Shown: one piece after another, positions 52,003 to 60,358 of the stretch
Position numbering within the stretch: the first letter of the stretch is position 1
How the letters are laid out: every line of letters begins with the position of its first letter
Source of the DNA: Bacillus sp. es.034
GTDB lineage: Bacteria > Bacillota > Bacilli > Bacillales > Bacillaceae_B
Direction: 5' to 3'
Length of the DNA stretch: 64,000 bases
Assembly: GCF_002563655.1 (NCBI RefSeq)
Contig: NZ_PDIY01000001.1
Location: 2,764,001 to 2,828,000, forward strand
Made by a program: the position numbers and the translations under genes
Notes under the pieces: model-generated
Told to the model about the DNA's origin: nothing
The model's database searches: none
Seen by the model: only the letters and a program-made list of their open reading frames with translations

Positions 52003-53526
52003 ATGAGTTCCTTTTACAAAAAGAATAGAAGAAAACCGAAGCAGCTCCTTTCAGAAAAAGAAGAAGTCGTCGTAGAAGCCCTCACCTTGGACGAGAAAGT
52101 GTCCTTTTTTCAGGAAGGTCTTTTTCACACAGATGATTTGAAAGTAAGAAACTTAACTTTTAATGAAAAAAGAATGACCATCCTTTTTTTGGATTCTGTC
52201 ATTGATAATAAAAGTTTACAGACATATATCATCCACCCCCTCTTAGAAAAAAAGACCGGAACGATTCAAGATTCGGTAAGCAGTAATAGTGTGAAAGAAA
52301 CACTTCAGTTAGAAGAGGCACTGAGGGTAATGGTGGATGGGCACTGTGTCATTTTACAGGAAGATCGTGAATGGGTTACTTTCATAAGTATGCCAAAGAT
52401 TTCTTCCAACCTGAATGAGCCCCTTAATGAAAAGGTGATCAGAGGATCTCATCAGGGGTTTAGTGAAAACATTTCGGAAAATATTCATCTGATCCGTGCA
52501 AGAATCTCCAGTCCTAAGTTTACTGTGAAATACTCGAGTGTAGGGGAAACGACAAGAACGAAGTATTCTCTTGTTTATTTGTCCGATTTGACAGATATGG
52601 AAATTGTTAAGACTATAGAGGACCGAATCAGCTATATTGACACCGATTCCATCCAATCACCGGGGTATTTTGAAGAATTCCTGGAGGATAATTCGTTTTC
52701 CCCATTCCCGCAGTTTTTGAATACGGAACGTCCGGACCGTGTTGCGGGAAATCTGATGGAGGGGAGGGTGGCGATGGTGATGGAGGGAAGTCCGACTGTT
52801 CTGATTTTTCCTGTGAATTTCTTCAGCTTTTTTCAAACGACGGAGGATTATAATAATCGCGCATTTATTGGGTCCTTTATTCGTTTTATCAGGTTAATCA
52901 GCTTTATTGCCACCCTTTGTTTACCGGCTTTTTACATCGCAGTCATTTCCTATAATTATGAGATCATACCTGTGGAAATCATTTTTTCGATTAAAAGCTC
53001 ACTTGAATATGTGCCCTTTCCACCATTGATTGAGGCGGCGATCATGCAGCTTACCTTGGAGTTACTGCGTGAAGCAGCGATACGGCTTCCTAATCCGATT
53101 GCCCAAACCATCGGGGTTGTAGGTGGTCTCGTCATTGGGACAGCTGTGGTAGAAGCCAATTTGGTTTCGAATACGATGGTTATTGTTGTAGCGATCACAG
53201 CGATTTCTTCTTTTGTCATACCTTCAAATGAGATGAGTACTTCTGTGAGGATCCTGGGATTCCCACTTATGATCGCTGCAGCTTTATTCGGTGTCCTTGG
53301 AATTGTTATCGGTTTGATGCTGCTTTTAATCCACATGTCCAATCTGAAGTCGATGGGTCATCATTATTTATATCCGGTAGCCCCCCTTGATATTAAGGGA
53401 TTGAAAGATACGTTTATTCGGCTTCCTGTATGGCTGATGAAAAAGCGGCCAAAGGATTTACGAACAGTATACAGATGGAAAACGTCGGATTCCCGGGGAT
53501 GGAAAAAAAATGAAGATACAGACTAA
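52003..53526 (+). CDS. Spore germination receptor A subunit (GerAA type)
   Basis: 507 residues. A large N-terminal hydrophilic domain (1-280) contains DGHCVILQE and the PGYFEEFLEDN segment. Five membrane helices follow (about 285-475), including the PLIEAAIMQLTLELLREAAIRLPNPIAQTIGVVGGL signature region of GerA proteins. Forms the nutrient receptor and channel of the spore inner membrane with the B and C subunits encoded next. I chose the ATG at 52003 (AAGGTG upstream). It overlaps the B gene by 17 bases. Confidence 0.93.
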   Translation: MSSFYKKNRRKPKQLLSEKEEVVVEALTLDEKVSFFQEGLFHTDDLKVRNLTFNEKRMTILFLDSVIDNKSLQTYIIHPLLEKKTGTIQDSVSSNSVKETLQLEEALRVMVDGHCVILQEDREWVTFISMPKISSNLNEPLNEKVIRGSHQGFSENISENIHLIRARISSPKFTVKYSSVGETTRTKYSLVYLSDLTDMEIVKTIEDRISYIDTDSIQSPGYFEEFLEDNSFSPFPQFLNTERPDRVAGNLMEGRVAMVMEGSPTVLIFPVNFFSFFQTTEDYNNRAFIGSFIRFIRLISFIATLCLPAFYIAVISYNYEIIPVEIIFSIKSSLEYVPFPPLIEAAIMQLTLELLREAAIRLPNPIAQTIGVVGGLVIGTAVVEANLVSNTMVIVVAITAISSFVIPSNEMSTSVRILGFPLMIAAALFGVLGIVIGLMLLLIHMSNLKSMGHHYLYPVAPLDIKGLKDTFIRLPVWLMKKRPKDLRTVYRWKTSDSRGWKKNEDTD

Positions 53527-54619
53527 TCTTACTTCCGTCCAACTAATATTCTTTATCATTCAGACCCAAATCGGGGTAGGGGTTCTCGGGCTTCCATTCA
53601 GTGTATTTTCTGTTTCGATGGCAGATGCGTGGTTATCTGTATTGCTTGCCGGCTTCATTGTTCAGATCCTTATCGTTCTCTTCTGGATATTGGGGAGGCG
53701 ATTTCCAAAGAAGTCTCTTTTTCAGTACTCCCGACAACTTTTGGGTAAAGTCGCAGGATCGATGGTCAATATTTCTTTTATACTATACGGGCTTCTGGTC
53801 ACAGCCTTGATCTTAATGTACTCAACCGCCATCATCAAGACGTGGGTGCTTCCCCTTACGCCCAAATGGATTGTCATGTTTCTATTGATTTTTACTGGAA
53901 TCTACTTGGGGAAGGAAAAGGTTGCTGCGATCAGCGATGTATATGTGGTGGTGTCGAGTCTGATCTTTTTTCTTCTTCTAATTTCTGTAGTGGTGCTGGT
54001 CACATATCCCGTTGAATGGAGATATTTATTACCGATCGGACAATCCGGTGGTATGCAGATTGTGAAGGGAGCTAAAGAAGCATACTTTTCAATGTTAGGG
54101 TTTGAATTGCTGTTGTTTCTTTTTCCATATTTTCAACACAATGGTGAACGTTCAATCCTTTATTCAGCATCGATTGCCAACCTGTTTGTGACCCTGACCT
54201 ATACTTATCTCACCATCGTAAGCCTTATTACCTTCAGTCCTGAAGAAATCGTCATCGTTCCCCAACCGGTTCTTTACTTTGTGAAATCCATTTATTTACA
54301 GATTATTGAGAGGATTGATTTAGTATTCATGTCATTATGGGTTGTCAATGTCATCACCTCCCTAACAAGTTATCTATTTTTATCTACAGAAGGGAGTATT
54401 CAAACGTTCCGGTGGTTTAAACGTAAACGGTACATTTATACTGTATTATTTGGAATGATTGCGTATGTCATTGCATTAATTCCAAGTAAAGAAGGAGAAA
54501 TGGAAATCTATAATAAAATGGTGATCAATCTCTCGTATCTCTATATTTTGGTGATCCCTGTTTTATTATTAAGCATTTCATATCTTTTCAAGAAAGCAGA
54601 AAGAGGGGAAGACGCATGA
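53510..54619 (+). CDS. Spore germination receptor B subunit (GerAB type)
   Basis: 369 residues with ten predicted helices, of the endospore germination permease (APC-fold) family. It has QTQIGVGVLGLPFSVF at helix 1 and GFELLLFLFPYF near 205, which form the amino-acid binding pocket in this family. The subunit senses the germinant; which amino acid or sugar cannot be told. Overlaps the A and C genes by 17 and 4 bases, so one translationally coupled operon. Confidence 0.93.
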   Translation: MKIQTNLTSVQLIFFIIQTQIGVGVLGLPFSVFSVSMADAWLSVLLAGFIVQILIVLFWILGRRFPKKSLFQYSRQLLGKVAGSMVNISFILYGLLVTALILMYSTAIIKTWVLPLTPKWIVMFLLIFTGIYLGKEKVAAISDVYVVVSSLIFFLLLISVVVLVTYPVEWRYLLPIGQSGGMQIVKGAKEAYFSMLGFELLLFLFPYFQHNGERSILYSASIANLFVTLTYTYLTIVSLITFSPEEIVIVPQPVLYFVKSIYLQIIERIDLVFMSLWVVNVITSLTSYLFLSTEGSIQTFRWFKRKRYIYTVLFGMIAYVIALIPSKEGEMEIYNKMVINLSYLYILVIPVLLLSISYLFKKAERGEDA

Positions 54620-55722
54620 AAAAACGAGTGTTCATCATTTGTATTCTTCTTGTTATTCTCCCTTTCTTAACCGGCTGTTGGGATCAGCGGCTACTTCGAA
54701 ATGGAAGACTTGTTTTTTCTTCTTCTTTTGATTTAATGGATGATGAAACCATCCGATCCACTGCAATCATCCGGGATTTCAAGAATGGAACCCCTATCAA
54801 TACAATGGTCCAAGGCGAAGGGAAGACCATACGTGAAACACGGATGGCAATGGATAGAAAGATTTCTGGAGCATATGAGCCGTCGAAAAACCGAATATTT
54901 TTATTAGGGGAAGAACTAGCCAAAAAGGATATTTATAAGTTTTTGGATATTTTTTACCGTGATCCAAACAGTTCGATTTCAGCAAAACTTGCAGTGGTGG
55001 AGGGGAACGGAGAAGACATCCTTTCTAAATTGAGTGAAAAGAACGTGTTGATATCAGAATTCATGATTGAACTACTCACGAGTGCTGAATCCGCCACGGG
55101 CGTCCCGAAACAGAATCTACAAACGGTCTGCACACTGATGTTCGATGAAGGAAAGGACTTTGCCCTGCCTCTCTTAAAATTGAAGGATGGCGAGGTCATA
55201 TTAGACGGTACAGCTATTTTTCATAAAAATTCATTATCGGGTGCTTTAACGTTCAAGGAATCATCATTATTCCTGATCATGAACAACCAAAAGGCAAAAC
55301 TTGCCCGTTTCGTATCCAAAATAGACAATGATAAACGTCTGAACGTGGACAATTATATTACGTATAATGTGACAGAATCCAAGTCAAGGCTCAACATCAT
55401 TTCAGATGCCCCGGATCATATACAGGTGGGGATAGACGTAGCGATGGAAGTATCAATCGTCGAATTCCCCCAGGATAAATTAACAGATAAGAAAAAATTA
55501 AAGAAACTCAATGATGAAATTTCAAAGAAATTAACAGAAGATGCAGAAGAGATGATTGAAAAGATTCAACTGGCAAACTCGGATTTATTCGGGATCGGGA
55601 GGGAGCTGATGGCGTTCCATCCCAAAACGTGGGAAAAAGTTAATTGGGATGAAGCTTACCCTGAGATCACGATCGTACCGACAATAAAAGTCGATATTAT
55701 AGGGCATGGGATTATAAACTAA
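54616..55722 (+). CDS. Spore germination lipoprotein C subunit (GerAC type)
   Basis: 368 residues of the Ger(x)C family. Lipoprotein signal peptide ending in L-T-G-C-W-D, so C21 is lipidated on the outer face of the spore inner membrane. The first domain has V-I-L-D-G-T-A-I-F, and the last domain (about 260-360) ends with the family's late WDEAYPEITIVPTIKVDI strand. It completes the receptor. A hairpin follows its stop. Confidence 0.93.
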   Translation: MKKRVFIICILLVILPFLTGCWDQRLLRNGRLVFSSSFDLMDDETIRSTAIIRDFKNGTPINTMVQGEGKTIRETRMAMDRKISGAYEPSKNRIFLLGEELAKKDIYKFLDIFYRDPNSSISAKLAVVEGNGEDILSKLSEKNVLISEFMIELLTSAESATGVPKQNLQTVCTLMFDEGKDFALPLLKLKDGEVILDGTAIFHKNSLSGALTFKESSLFLIMNNQKAKLARFVSKIDNDKRLNVDNYITYNVTESKSRLNIISDAPDHIQVGIDVAMEVSIVEFPQDKLTDKKKLKKLNDEISKKLTEDAEEMIEKIQLANSDLFGIGRELMAFHPKTWEKVNWDEAYPEITIVPTIKVDIIGHGIIN

Positions 55723-55754
55723 CGGTCCAGCACTATTGATAAAGTACTGGACCG
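55723..55754 (+). terminator. Hairpin after the germination operon
   Basis: CGGTCCAG / CTGGACCG with the AC/GT pairs inside; no T-run follows, so termination efficiency is doubtful. Confidence 0.55.
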
Positions 55755-55764
55755 AGGTTCATGT

Positions 55765-56079
55765 TCATGAGACAATCTTCAATCCGATGATGCTTCCAAC
55801 AATACAGCAGATGAAAAACAGCCTTTTCATATCCCTGGTTTCATCGAAAAACATCATTCCCATGAGCACAGCACCTGCAGAGCCGATGCCGGTCCAGATC
55901 CCATAACCTGTGCTGACGGGAATATCCAGCAGGGATAGAGACAATAGGTAAAAACTCATGGCTCCCGCTGTGAAACTGATCAGGGAAGGGAAGAATCTTT
56001 TATATCCTTCTGAAAGCTTCATGAACGTCACCATGATCACTTCGGAGAAACCTGCAAAGATGAGAAACAACCATGCCAT
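55765..56079 (-). CDS. SMR exporter, second subunit (YkkD-like)
   Basis: A 104-residue small multidrug resistance protein with four helices; the essential membrane glutamate is E13 in FAGFSEVIMVT. Forms dimers that export cations or guanidinium-like compounds in exchange for protons. Its start overlaps the stop of the preceding SMR gene, so they probably form a hetero-dimer, as YkkCD do. Last gene of the tetR-smr-smr operon. No guanidine riboswitch was seen upstream. Confidence 0.9.
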   Translation of the reverse strand: MAWLFLIFAGFSEVIMVTFMKLSEGYKRFFPSLISFTAGAMSFYLLSLSLLDIPVSTGYGIWTGIGSAGAVLMGMMFFDETRDMKRLFFICCIVGSIIGLKIVS

Positions 56080-56423
56080 CAGGAGCCACCCCCAGTATCT
56101 GTTTCTGCTTTATCACTCATCTTCAGACCAATGACTGCAAAAATGAGTAAAGAGATGAATGCAATCTTCAATATGCTTATCCCATCATTCAAGAACAACA
56201 TACCAACCACAGCCGTTCCTGCTGCTCCGATCCCCGTGAAGACGGCATATGCTGTCCCGATTGGCAGGAGTTTCATTGATTGAGAAAAAAAGTAAAAACT
56301 CACTAAAATGAGGAATGCCGTTATGATACTGGGCACCGGTTTCGTAAACCCTTCTGAAAGGGATAATCCCGTTGCCCAGCCGATTTCCAGGATTCCCCCA
56401 ATAATCACATATAGCCAGCCCAT
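56079..56423 (-). CDS. SMR exporter, first subunit (YkkC-like)
   Basis: A 114-residue four-helix SMR protein with the proton/substrate glutamate E13 in GGILEIGWATGLSLSEG and a C-terminal MSDKAETD tail. AAGGAGA precedes the ATG at 56423, which lies five bases after the TetR stop. The pair differs in sequence, typical of obligate hetero-dimers that insert in opposite directions. Confidence 0.9.
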   Translation of the reverse strand: MGWLYVIIGGILEIGWATGLSLSEGFTKPVPSIITAFLILVSFYFFSQSMKLLPIGTAYAVFTGIGAAGTAVVGMLFLNDGISILKIAFISLLIFAVIGLKMSDKAETDTGGGS

Positions 56424-56427
56424 GATG

Positions 56428-57021
56428 CTACTCTCCTTTGCGGCTTGATATTCCAAGTGCATACACTTTCCAAGCCGATTCGATTCGTTGTTGAAATATT
56501 TTTTCCGTGTAATAGTGATGCTCCAGAAAGACACCGTCAACCAGACATAAGAAAGACGCTACAAATTCATCCTCACTGACCTCTTGAAACATTTCCTGGT
56601 TAACTCCTTCCTTGTAGACCGTAACCAAGATCGATGTAGTGACCCTTTCGAAGTGAATGAATTGCTCCTGTATGAAATCCTTAAACTGTTCAGGAGGGAA
56701 GAATGTCACCCTTTTCCACAGTAAAGCTTCCTTCGTTGTCATTAAACGATGACAAAACAAATCAAACAGCATCCTGATATTCGTGAGGGGTTCTTCCTGA
56801 TTCATGGTGCACTCCGTTTTTCTGTACGCTGTCACTTCTGATACGATCAAGTCCTCTAATACTTCGATAAAAAGATCCTCTTTACTGCGGAAATGATTAT
56901 AAATAGAAGGTTTTTTAATTCCAACCTCCTTTGCGATTTCTGCCAAAGATGTATCTTCATAGCCCTTTTGACCAAATAAATCCAAAGCCACATTTTTTAT
57001 CATCTGCTTATTATCCTTCAC
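56428..57021 (-). CDS. TetR-family repressor
   Basis: 197 residues. The N-terminal helix-turn-helix (about 1-50) reads LFGQKGYEDTSLAEIAKEVGIKKPSIYNHFRSKEDLF in pattern (A-L-x-L-F-x-x-x-G-Y-x-x-T-S-x-x-x-I-A), and the ligand domain is C-terminal. It is the first gene of the operon with the SMR pair and has a TetR-like palindrome just upstream (57044-57061). It should repress itself and the exporters until a toxic cation binds. Confidence 0.9.
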   Translation of the reverse strand: MKDNKQMIKNVALDLFGQKGYEDTSLAEIAKEVGIKKPSIYNHFRSKEDLFIEVLEDLIVSEVTAYRKTECTMNQEEPLTNIRMLFDLFCHRLMTTKEALLWKRVTFFPPEQFKDFIQEQFIHFERVTTSILVTVYKEGVNQEMFQEVSEDEFVASFLCLVDGVFLEHHYYTEKIFQQRIESAWKVYALGISSRKGE

Positions 57022-57043
57022 GTTGATTCCTCTCCCTTAAACT

Positions 57044-57061
57044 AACTAACGGTCGTTAGTT
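57044..57061. promoter_or_regulatory. TetR-type operator palindrome
   Basis: AACTAACG-GT-CGTTAGTT, a perfect 8-base inverted repeat with a two-base centre, 23 bases before the tetR start codon. It likely overlaps the promoter and is the autoregulatory site. Confidence 0.75.
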
Positions 57062-57189
57062 TATTATAAATCCCATTTCAGCAAAATGCAATAAACAAAA
57101 ATGGTCACATTAAAATAAACACTCGAATGATCAGCCTTTCCCATACATATAATCTTCTGTTGCTTTTAAACGGGGGAAAGGGGATTAGC

Positions 57190-57519
57190 ATGAAGGTCTT
57201 ATGGTGGAAAACGACCATTCTAAGTTTATTGGTTTTAACGCTGGTGTGTTTACTGTTATTGAAAATAGTGATTAGCACGAAGGGTGACTGGGTAGTAATC
57301 GAAGAGAAGTACTTTCCCGCAAAGGATGGACACCGTCCGATAGGAATCAAGTCGGGGGGAAAACTCGATACCCCTCAAAGTGGTTCCACATGTGCCATGA
57401 AATTTGATAATGGTCATACGTATTCAGTGGACTGCGATGAATACCTTGATTACAACATCGGTGAGAAGGTCAGAATCGTCTCGGTTGATAAAAGGGAGGT
57501 AAAACTAAGAAGGAAGTAA
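57190..57519 (+). CDS. Unknown membrane-anchored small protein
   Basis: 109 residues, not recognised. One membrane helix (about 9-29), then an extracellular beta-rich domain (30-109) with two cysteines, in STCAMKF and SVDCDEY, that could form a disulphide. AAAGGGG precedes the ATG at 57190. Ends with a very basic RRK tail. Monocistronic or weakly linked to the next gene. Confidence 0.7.
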   Translation: MKVLWWKTTILSLLVLTLVCLLLLKIVISTKGDWVVIEEKYFPAKDGHRPIGIKSGGKLDTPQSGSTCAMKFDNGHTYSVDCDEYLDYNIGEKVRIVSVDKREVKLRRK

Positions 57520-57570
57520 GTGTGGTAGGATAATACCATAGTACTGAATACATTTATGATAGGAATGATC

Positions 57571-57942
57571 ATGCATATGGCGAAGAAGGACCTTGTTCAA
57601 TATTTTATCGTTAACAGAGATCTATCGATGTCGAAAGGGAAGACCGCTGCACAAGTGGCACATGCCGCTACCTTGAGTACGCTATCGATGATGTCAAAGG
57701 ATTCTCCTTTCCAAGACAGGCAGGAGGAATTTATAGAATGGGTGCAGACCGGCATGAAGAAAGTGATATTAAAGGGTAAAACGACAGAACTGGAGAAATT
57801 AGAGAAGAAGGGGTATTTCAGTATACATGACAGCGGTTTAACTGAAATCAAAGAGGGGTCCTTGACTGTGACCGCACTACCCCCGATGGAAAAGGATGAA
57901 GCTAAGGGAATCGTCGGTCATTTGTCCCTATTAAAAGATTAA
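57571..57942 (+). CDS. Peptidyl-tRNA hydrolase 2 family protein
   Basis: About 123 residues of the Pth2 fold, best known from archaea and eukaryotes. It has the conserved N-terminal YFIVNRDLSMSKGKTAAQVAHA stretch (K and Q in the active-site region) and a late GLTEIKEGSLT strand. It would release peptides from peptidyl-tRNA. Several ATGs are possible; I take 57571, seven bases after AGGA. It lies 18 bases before the VOC gene and probably shares its transcript. Confidence 0.8.
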   Translation: MHMAKKDLVQYFIVNRDLSMSKGKTAAQVAHAATLSTLSMMSKDSPFQDRQEEFIEWVQTGMKKVILKGKTTELEKLEKKGYFSIHDSGLTEIKEGSLTVTALPPMEKDEAKGIVGHLSLLKD

Positions 57943-57960
57943 ATAGAGTGAAGGAGGAAA

Positions 57961-58311
57961 ATGGCATTGTTTTCGAAAATCGATACCGTACATATTCAAG
58001 TAAATGATTTGAAGAAAGCGCAACACTGGTACGAAGAGGTACTGGAGTTGGAACAGATTTTTGATTCAGGTAAATATTTGGTATTTAAAATAGGGGTAGG
58101 GGAATCGACTCTTACGATTCAAGAAGGAGAGGTCCGTCCCTCATCGATTAAACCAATCTTGTTTTCCGATGCGCTGGAAGAAACCAGATTGAAGCTTCTG
58201 GAGAAGGGTGTGAAGGTCGGGGATATAGAAGTGGATGAAGATGTGACCTATTTTGAGTTTCACGACCTGGATGGGAATGGTTTTGAAGTGTGTCAATACC
58301 TACCGTTATAA
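57961..58311 (+). CDS. VOC-family (glyoxalase/bleomycin-resistance fold) protein
   Basis: A 116-residue single vicinal-oxygen-chelate domain with the double beta-alpha-beta-beta-beta layout. H at about 11 (DTVHIQVNDLKKAQHWYEEVL pattern) and the late E-F-H-D-L-D-G-N-G-F-E-V motif with the metal-binding glutamate are present. Substrate unknown. GAAGGAGG precedes the ATG. Followed by a strong terminator. Confidence 0.87.
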   Translation: MALFSKIDTVHIQVNDLKKAQHWYEEVLELEQIFDSGKYLVFKIGVGESTLTIQEGEVRPSSIKPILFSDALEETRLKLLEKGVKVGDIEVDEDVTYFEFHDLDGNGFEVCQYLPL

Positions 58312-58327
58312 ACCATTGTCAATATCG

Positions 58328-58366
58328 CAAAAAAGCTGATCAGAGAAAGTTCTGATCAGCTTTTCT
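58328..58366. terminator. Bidirectional terminator
   Basis: AAAAGCTGATCAGA / TCTGATCAGCTTTT with a short loop; both flanks suit either strand. Confidence 0.92.
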
Positions 58367-58380
58367 ATAGAGATTAGCGT

Positions 58381-58572
58381 TTATTTTAATGTATCTAGAT
58401 ACGCATAATATGCGGCTAGTTTTTGGTTGTTGTTGGCAGCTTTACCGTTTCCCTTTAATGATTTACCTATTGCAAAGTATTCTTTATGAACAGGTAAGAC
58501 GTGAACCGTAACAGCTGGTCGCCCTCTATGCCTGAAATCCTTAGGTACGTGAAGCATGGAAAATCGTTTCAT
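58381..58572 (-). CDS. Unknown 63-residue basic protein
   Basis: Not recognised. A basic, histidine-containing N-terminal half (MLHVPKDFRHRGRPAVTVHVLPVHKEYF), then a Lys/Asn/Gly-rich link and a short helical end (QKLAAYYAYLDTLK). Excellent AAGGAGG ribosome site. Monocistronic; its end converges on the VOC terminator. Could be a spore or stress small protein; nothing decides this. Confidence 0.7.
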   Translation of the reverse strand: MKRFSMLHVPKDFRHRGRPAVTVHVLPVHKEYFAIGKSLKGNGKAANNNQKLAAYYAYLDTLK

Positions 58573-58824
58573 CAGTATGCCTCCTTTAAGGAGAAAGACA
58601 TTCTACCCATTTATTTCTATTTGAGTAGAATCTATGGTCGTCTAACGGTAACATAAATGATTATTTTACTCAACTTTCTGATTATTATACACAATTTTCA
58701 AATTAATTTTTTTAAAAAGTACCCCCACGAATGAAGTGATGGATTCGTATACTATAGTGATGATGATGACGGATCATCTTCCAGCACATTCTGGTATTAA
58801 CAACTGTGGGAGGTATTTATAAGT

Positions 58825-58938
58825 ATGAATATAGACGAAGTACTAGAAGATACCGTAGAACTTGGACAAGAAGATATCAATCGCCCCATTTATCGCGTAG
58901 ATATCGATAAACTATTAGAATTAACAAGTGATATATAA
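58825..58938 (+). CDS. Unknown 37-residue acidic peptide
   Basis: Starts MNIDEVLEDTVELGQED, ends KLLELTSDI. Acidic, two predicted helices, no cysteine. GGGAGG lies upstream but with a wide spacing of about 11. It has its own strong terminator, and the AT-rich upstream region contains TATACT at 58751-58756. The independent transcription unit is the best evidence that it is real. Confidence 0.6.
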   Translation: MNIDEVLEDTVELGQEDINRPIYRVDIDKLLELTSDI

Positions 58939-58963
58939 TAGGAGTTCCATATAGAGAATGAAG

Positions 58964-58996
58964 AAGGCAGGCCCTAAGAATGGTCTGCCTTTTTCA
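58964..58996 (+). terminator. Terminator of the 37-residue gene
   Basis: AAGGCAGGCC / GGTCTGCCTT with one G-U pair, followed by TTTTC. Confidence 0.88.
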
Positions 58997-59021
58997 TGCT
59001 TCACACTGATTATGCCCGCTT

Positions 59022-59219
59022 TTAGTCGTGTCTTTTATGTTTATTCAGTAATTCCTTCATCATATTGATGATGGTTGCTCTTTCAGTCTTATCGAATGAG
59101 CTGGTCCATCCGGTTAGAAGGGTTTCCTCTTCGGTTGACAGGTCACGTTGCAATCCATCCACGAAAATCTCTTTGATTTCGTCTGTTCCATATTTAGGGT
59201 TAATCGTTTCATGTCTCAT
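59022..59219 (-). CDS. Unknown 65-residue protein
   Basis: Not recognised. 65 residues, largely helical and charged (KYGTDEIKEIFVDGLQRDLS..., ERATIINMMKELLNKHKRHD). A strong AAGGAGG lies before the ATG at 59219. Monocistronic. Confidence 0.7.
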   Translation of the reverse strand: MRHETINPKYGTDEIKEIFVDGLQRDLSTEEETLLTGWTSSFDKTERATIINMMKELLNKHKRHD

Positions 59220-59348
59220 CGTATTACCTCCTTGATTCTTCTTCCTTATTTTCCCGAAATCAAGTAATTCAAACATCTAAGTGTTTTCTAAATGTTATGT
59301 TGTGTAGGGTTTAAGGGAAGAATGAAGAAAAAAGTATAGGAGATTCTT

Positions 59349-59834
59349 ATGTCGCTCCCTTTCTTTATTACCGTGTTGATCATGTTGATATATATTGTTC
59401 TTTTTATGAAGAAGCAACTGTCATTTACTGCTAACTCCATTCAATTTATGGTGTTATCCATTGTTTCCACTAATTATATTACTATTATGACGAATAACCT
59501 AAAATGGATGAAGGCTTCCGAGGATGTCACCCAATTTATCAGTCTTCTTATAAACCGTGAATGTAACTTACCTTTGGTGGGTGTGATCATGGTGAATGGC
59601 TACTTGAATTATAAAAAAAGAAGTGAAAAAATGCTTTGTTTTTTAAGTCTTTTGTTTTTTATCAGTATGTTGGACGTCCTACATGTGCATTTTCATTCTC
59701 TTTCCTATCCGGATTGGAGTCTTTTTAATACAGTTATCGTCAATGGGTTGTATTTAGTATTCTGTATTTGGATGGGGAAGGGACTATACTATTTCCAGAA
59801 GAAGGAGGAAGGAAGGCGTGGACAGGATATATGA
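59349..59834 (+). CDS. Small polytopic membrane protein (CBO0543-like), first of pair
   Basis: 161 residues with about five hydrophobic segments (near 2-20, 30-48, 70-85, 96-110, 125-145). No charged motif stands out except HVHFHSLSY near residue 112. It resembles the CBO0543 family of Bacillus membrane proteins as I remember it, but I cannot confirm this. GTATAGGAGA precedes the ATG. Overlaps the next gene by 17 bases. Confidence 0.65.
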   Translation: MSLPFFITVLIMLIYIVLFMKKQLSFTANSIQFMVLSIVSTNYITIMTNNLKWMKASEDVTQFISLLINRECNLPLVGVIMVNGYLNYKKRSEKMLCFLSLLFFISMLDVLHVHFHSLSYPDWSLFNTVIVNGLYLVFCIWMGKGLYYFQKKEEGRRGQDI

Positions 59835-60309
59835 GAGATCCTTTGATTTAAATGAATGGTTCATCATCATTAGTCTGATCGGTCTTCTTTTACTGATATG
59901 GGTAACTCCTAAGATCTTCTCCTTACTTGAAGGGATGAGTTATTTCGTTTATGGAATCTCGGTGGGCATGTTCTATGATCATACCATCAGCATCCCGCCA
60001 TGGGACTTTTATGATGTAAACGATAGCTCCGCCTATCAGGGGATTGATTTTATCAGTTATATTATGTATGGACCATTTAGTTATTTTTTTATTTATATCT
60101 ATCGTAAGTTGAGAATTAACGGGATCATGAACTTTGCGTACATATTGATCTGGACCGCTTTCTCCCTCTTGATGGAGTGGTTTACAGTGAAGATCGGAAT
60201 CTTCCACTTCGACAAGGGATATAAGATGTATTGGTCCATCCCTATCTATATGGCCGTTCAAAGTATTCAACTTCTAATACATCATCAGATCAAAAAAGAC
60301 TGCAGATAG
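59818..60309 (+). CDS. Small polytopic membrane protein (CBO0543-like), second of pair
   Basis: 163 residues with five hydrophobic segments. The loop DHTISIPPWDFYDVND (about 50-66) and the WFTVKIGIFHFDKGYKMYWSIPIY stretch near 120-145 are typical of the CBO0543-like group. The start is GTG, with GGAGGAAGGAAGG upstream, inside the preceding gene. Function unknown; the overlap suggests a joint complex. Confidence 0.68.
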   Translation: MDRIYERSFDLNEWFIIISLIGLLLLIWVTPKIFSLLEGMSYFVYGISVGMFYDHTISIPPWDFYDVNDSSAYQGIDFISYIMYGPFSYFFIYIYRKLRINGIMNFAYILIWTAFSLLMEWFTVKIGIFHFDKGYKMYWSIPIYMAVQSIQLLIHHQIKKDCR

Positions 60310-60320
60310 CTATCAAATAG

Positions 60321-60357
60321 AAAACCGGAAACCACTGTTACTTGGTTTCCGGTTTTG
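60321..60357. terminator. Bidirectional terminator
   Basis: AAAACCGGAAACCA / TGGTTTCCGGTTTT, 14 perfect pairs with an 8-base loop. Confidence 0.93.
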
Positions 60358-60358
60358 T

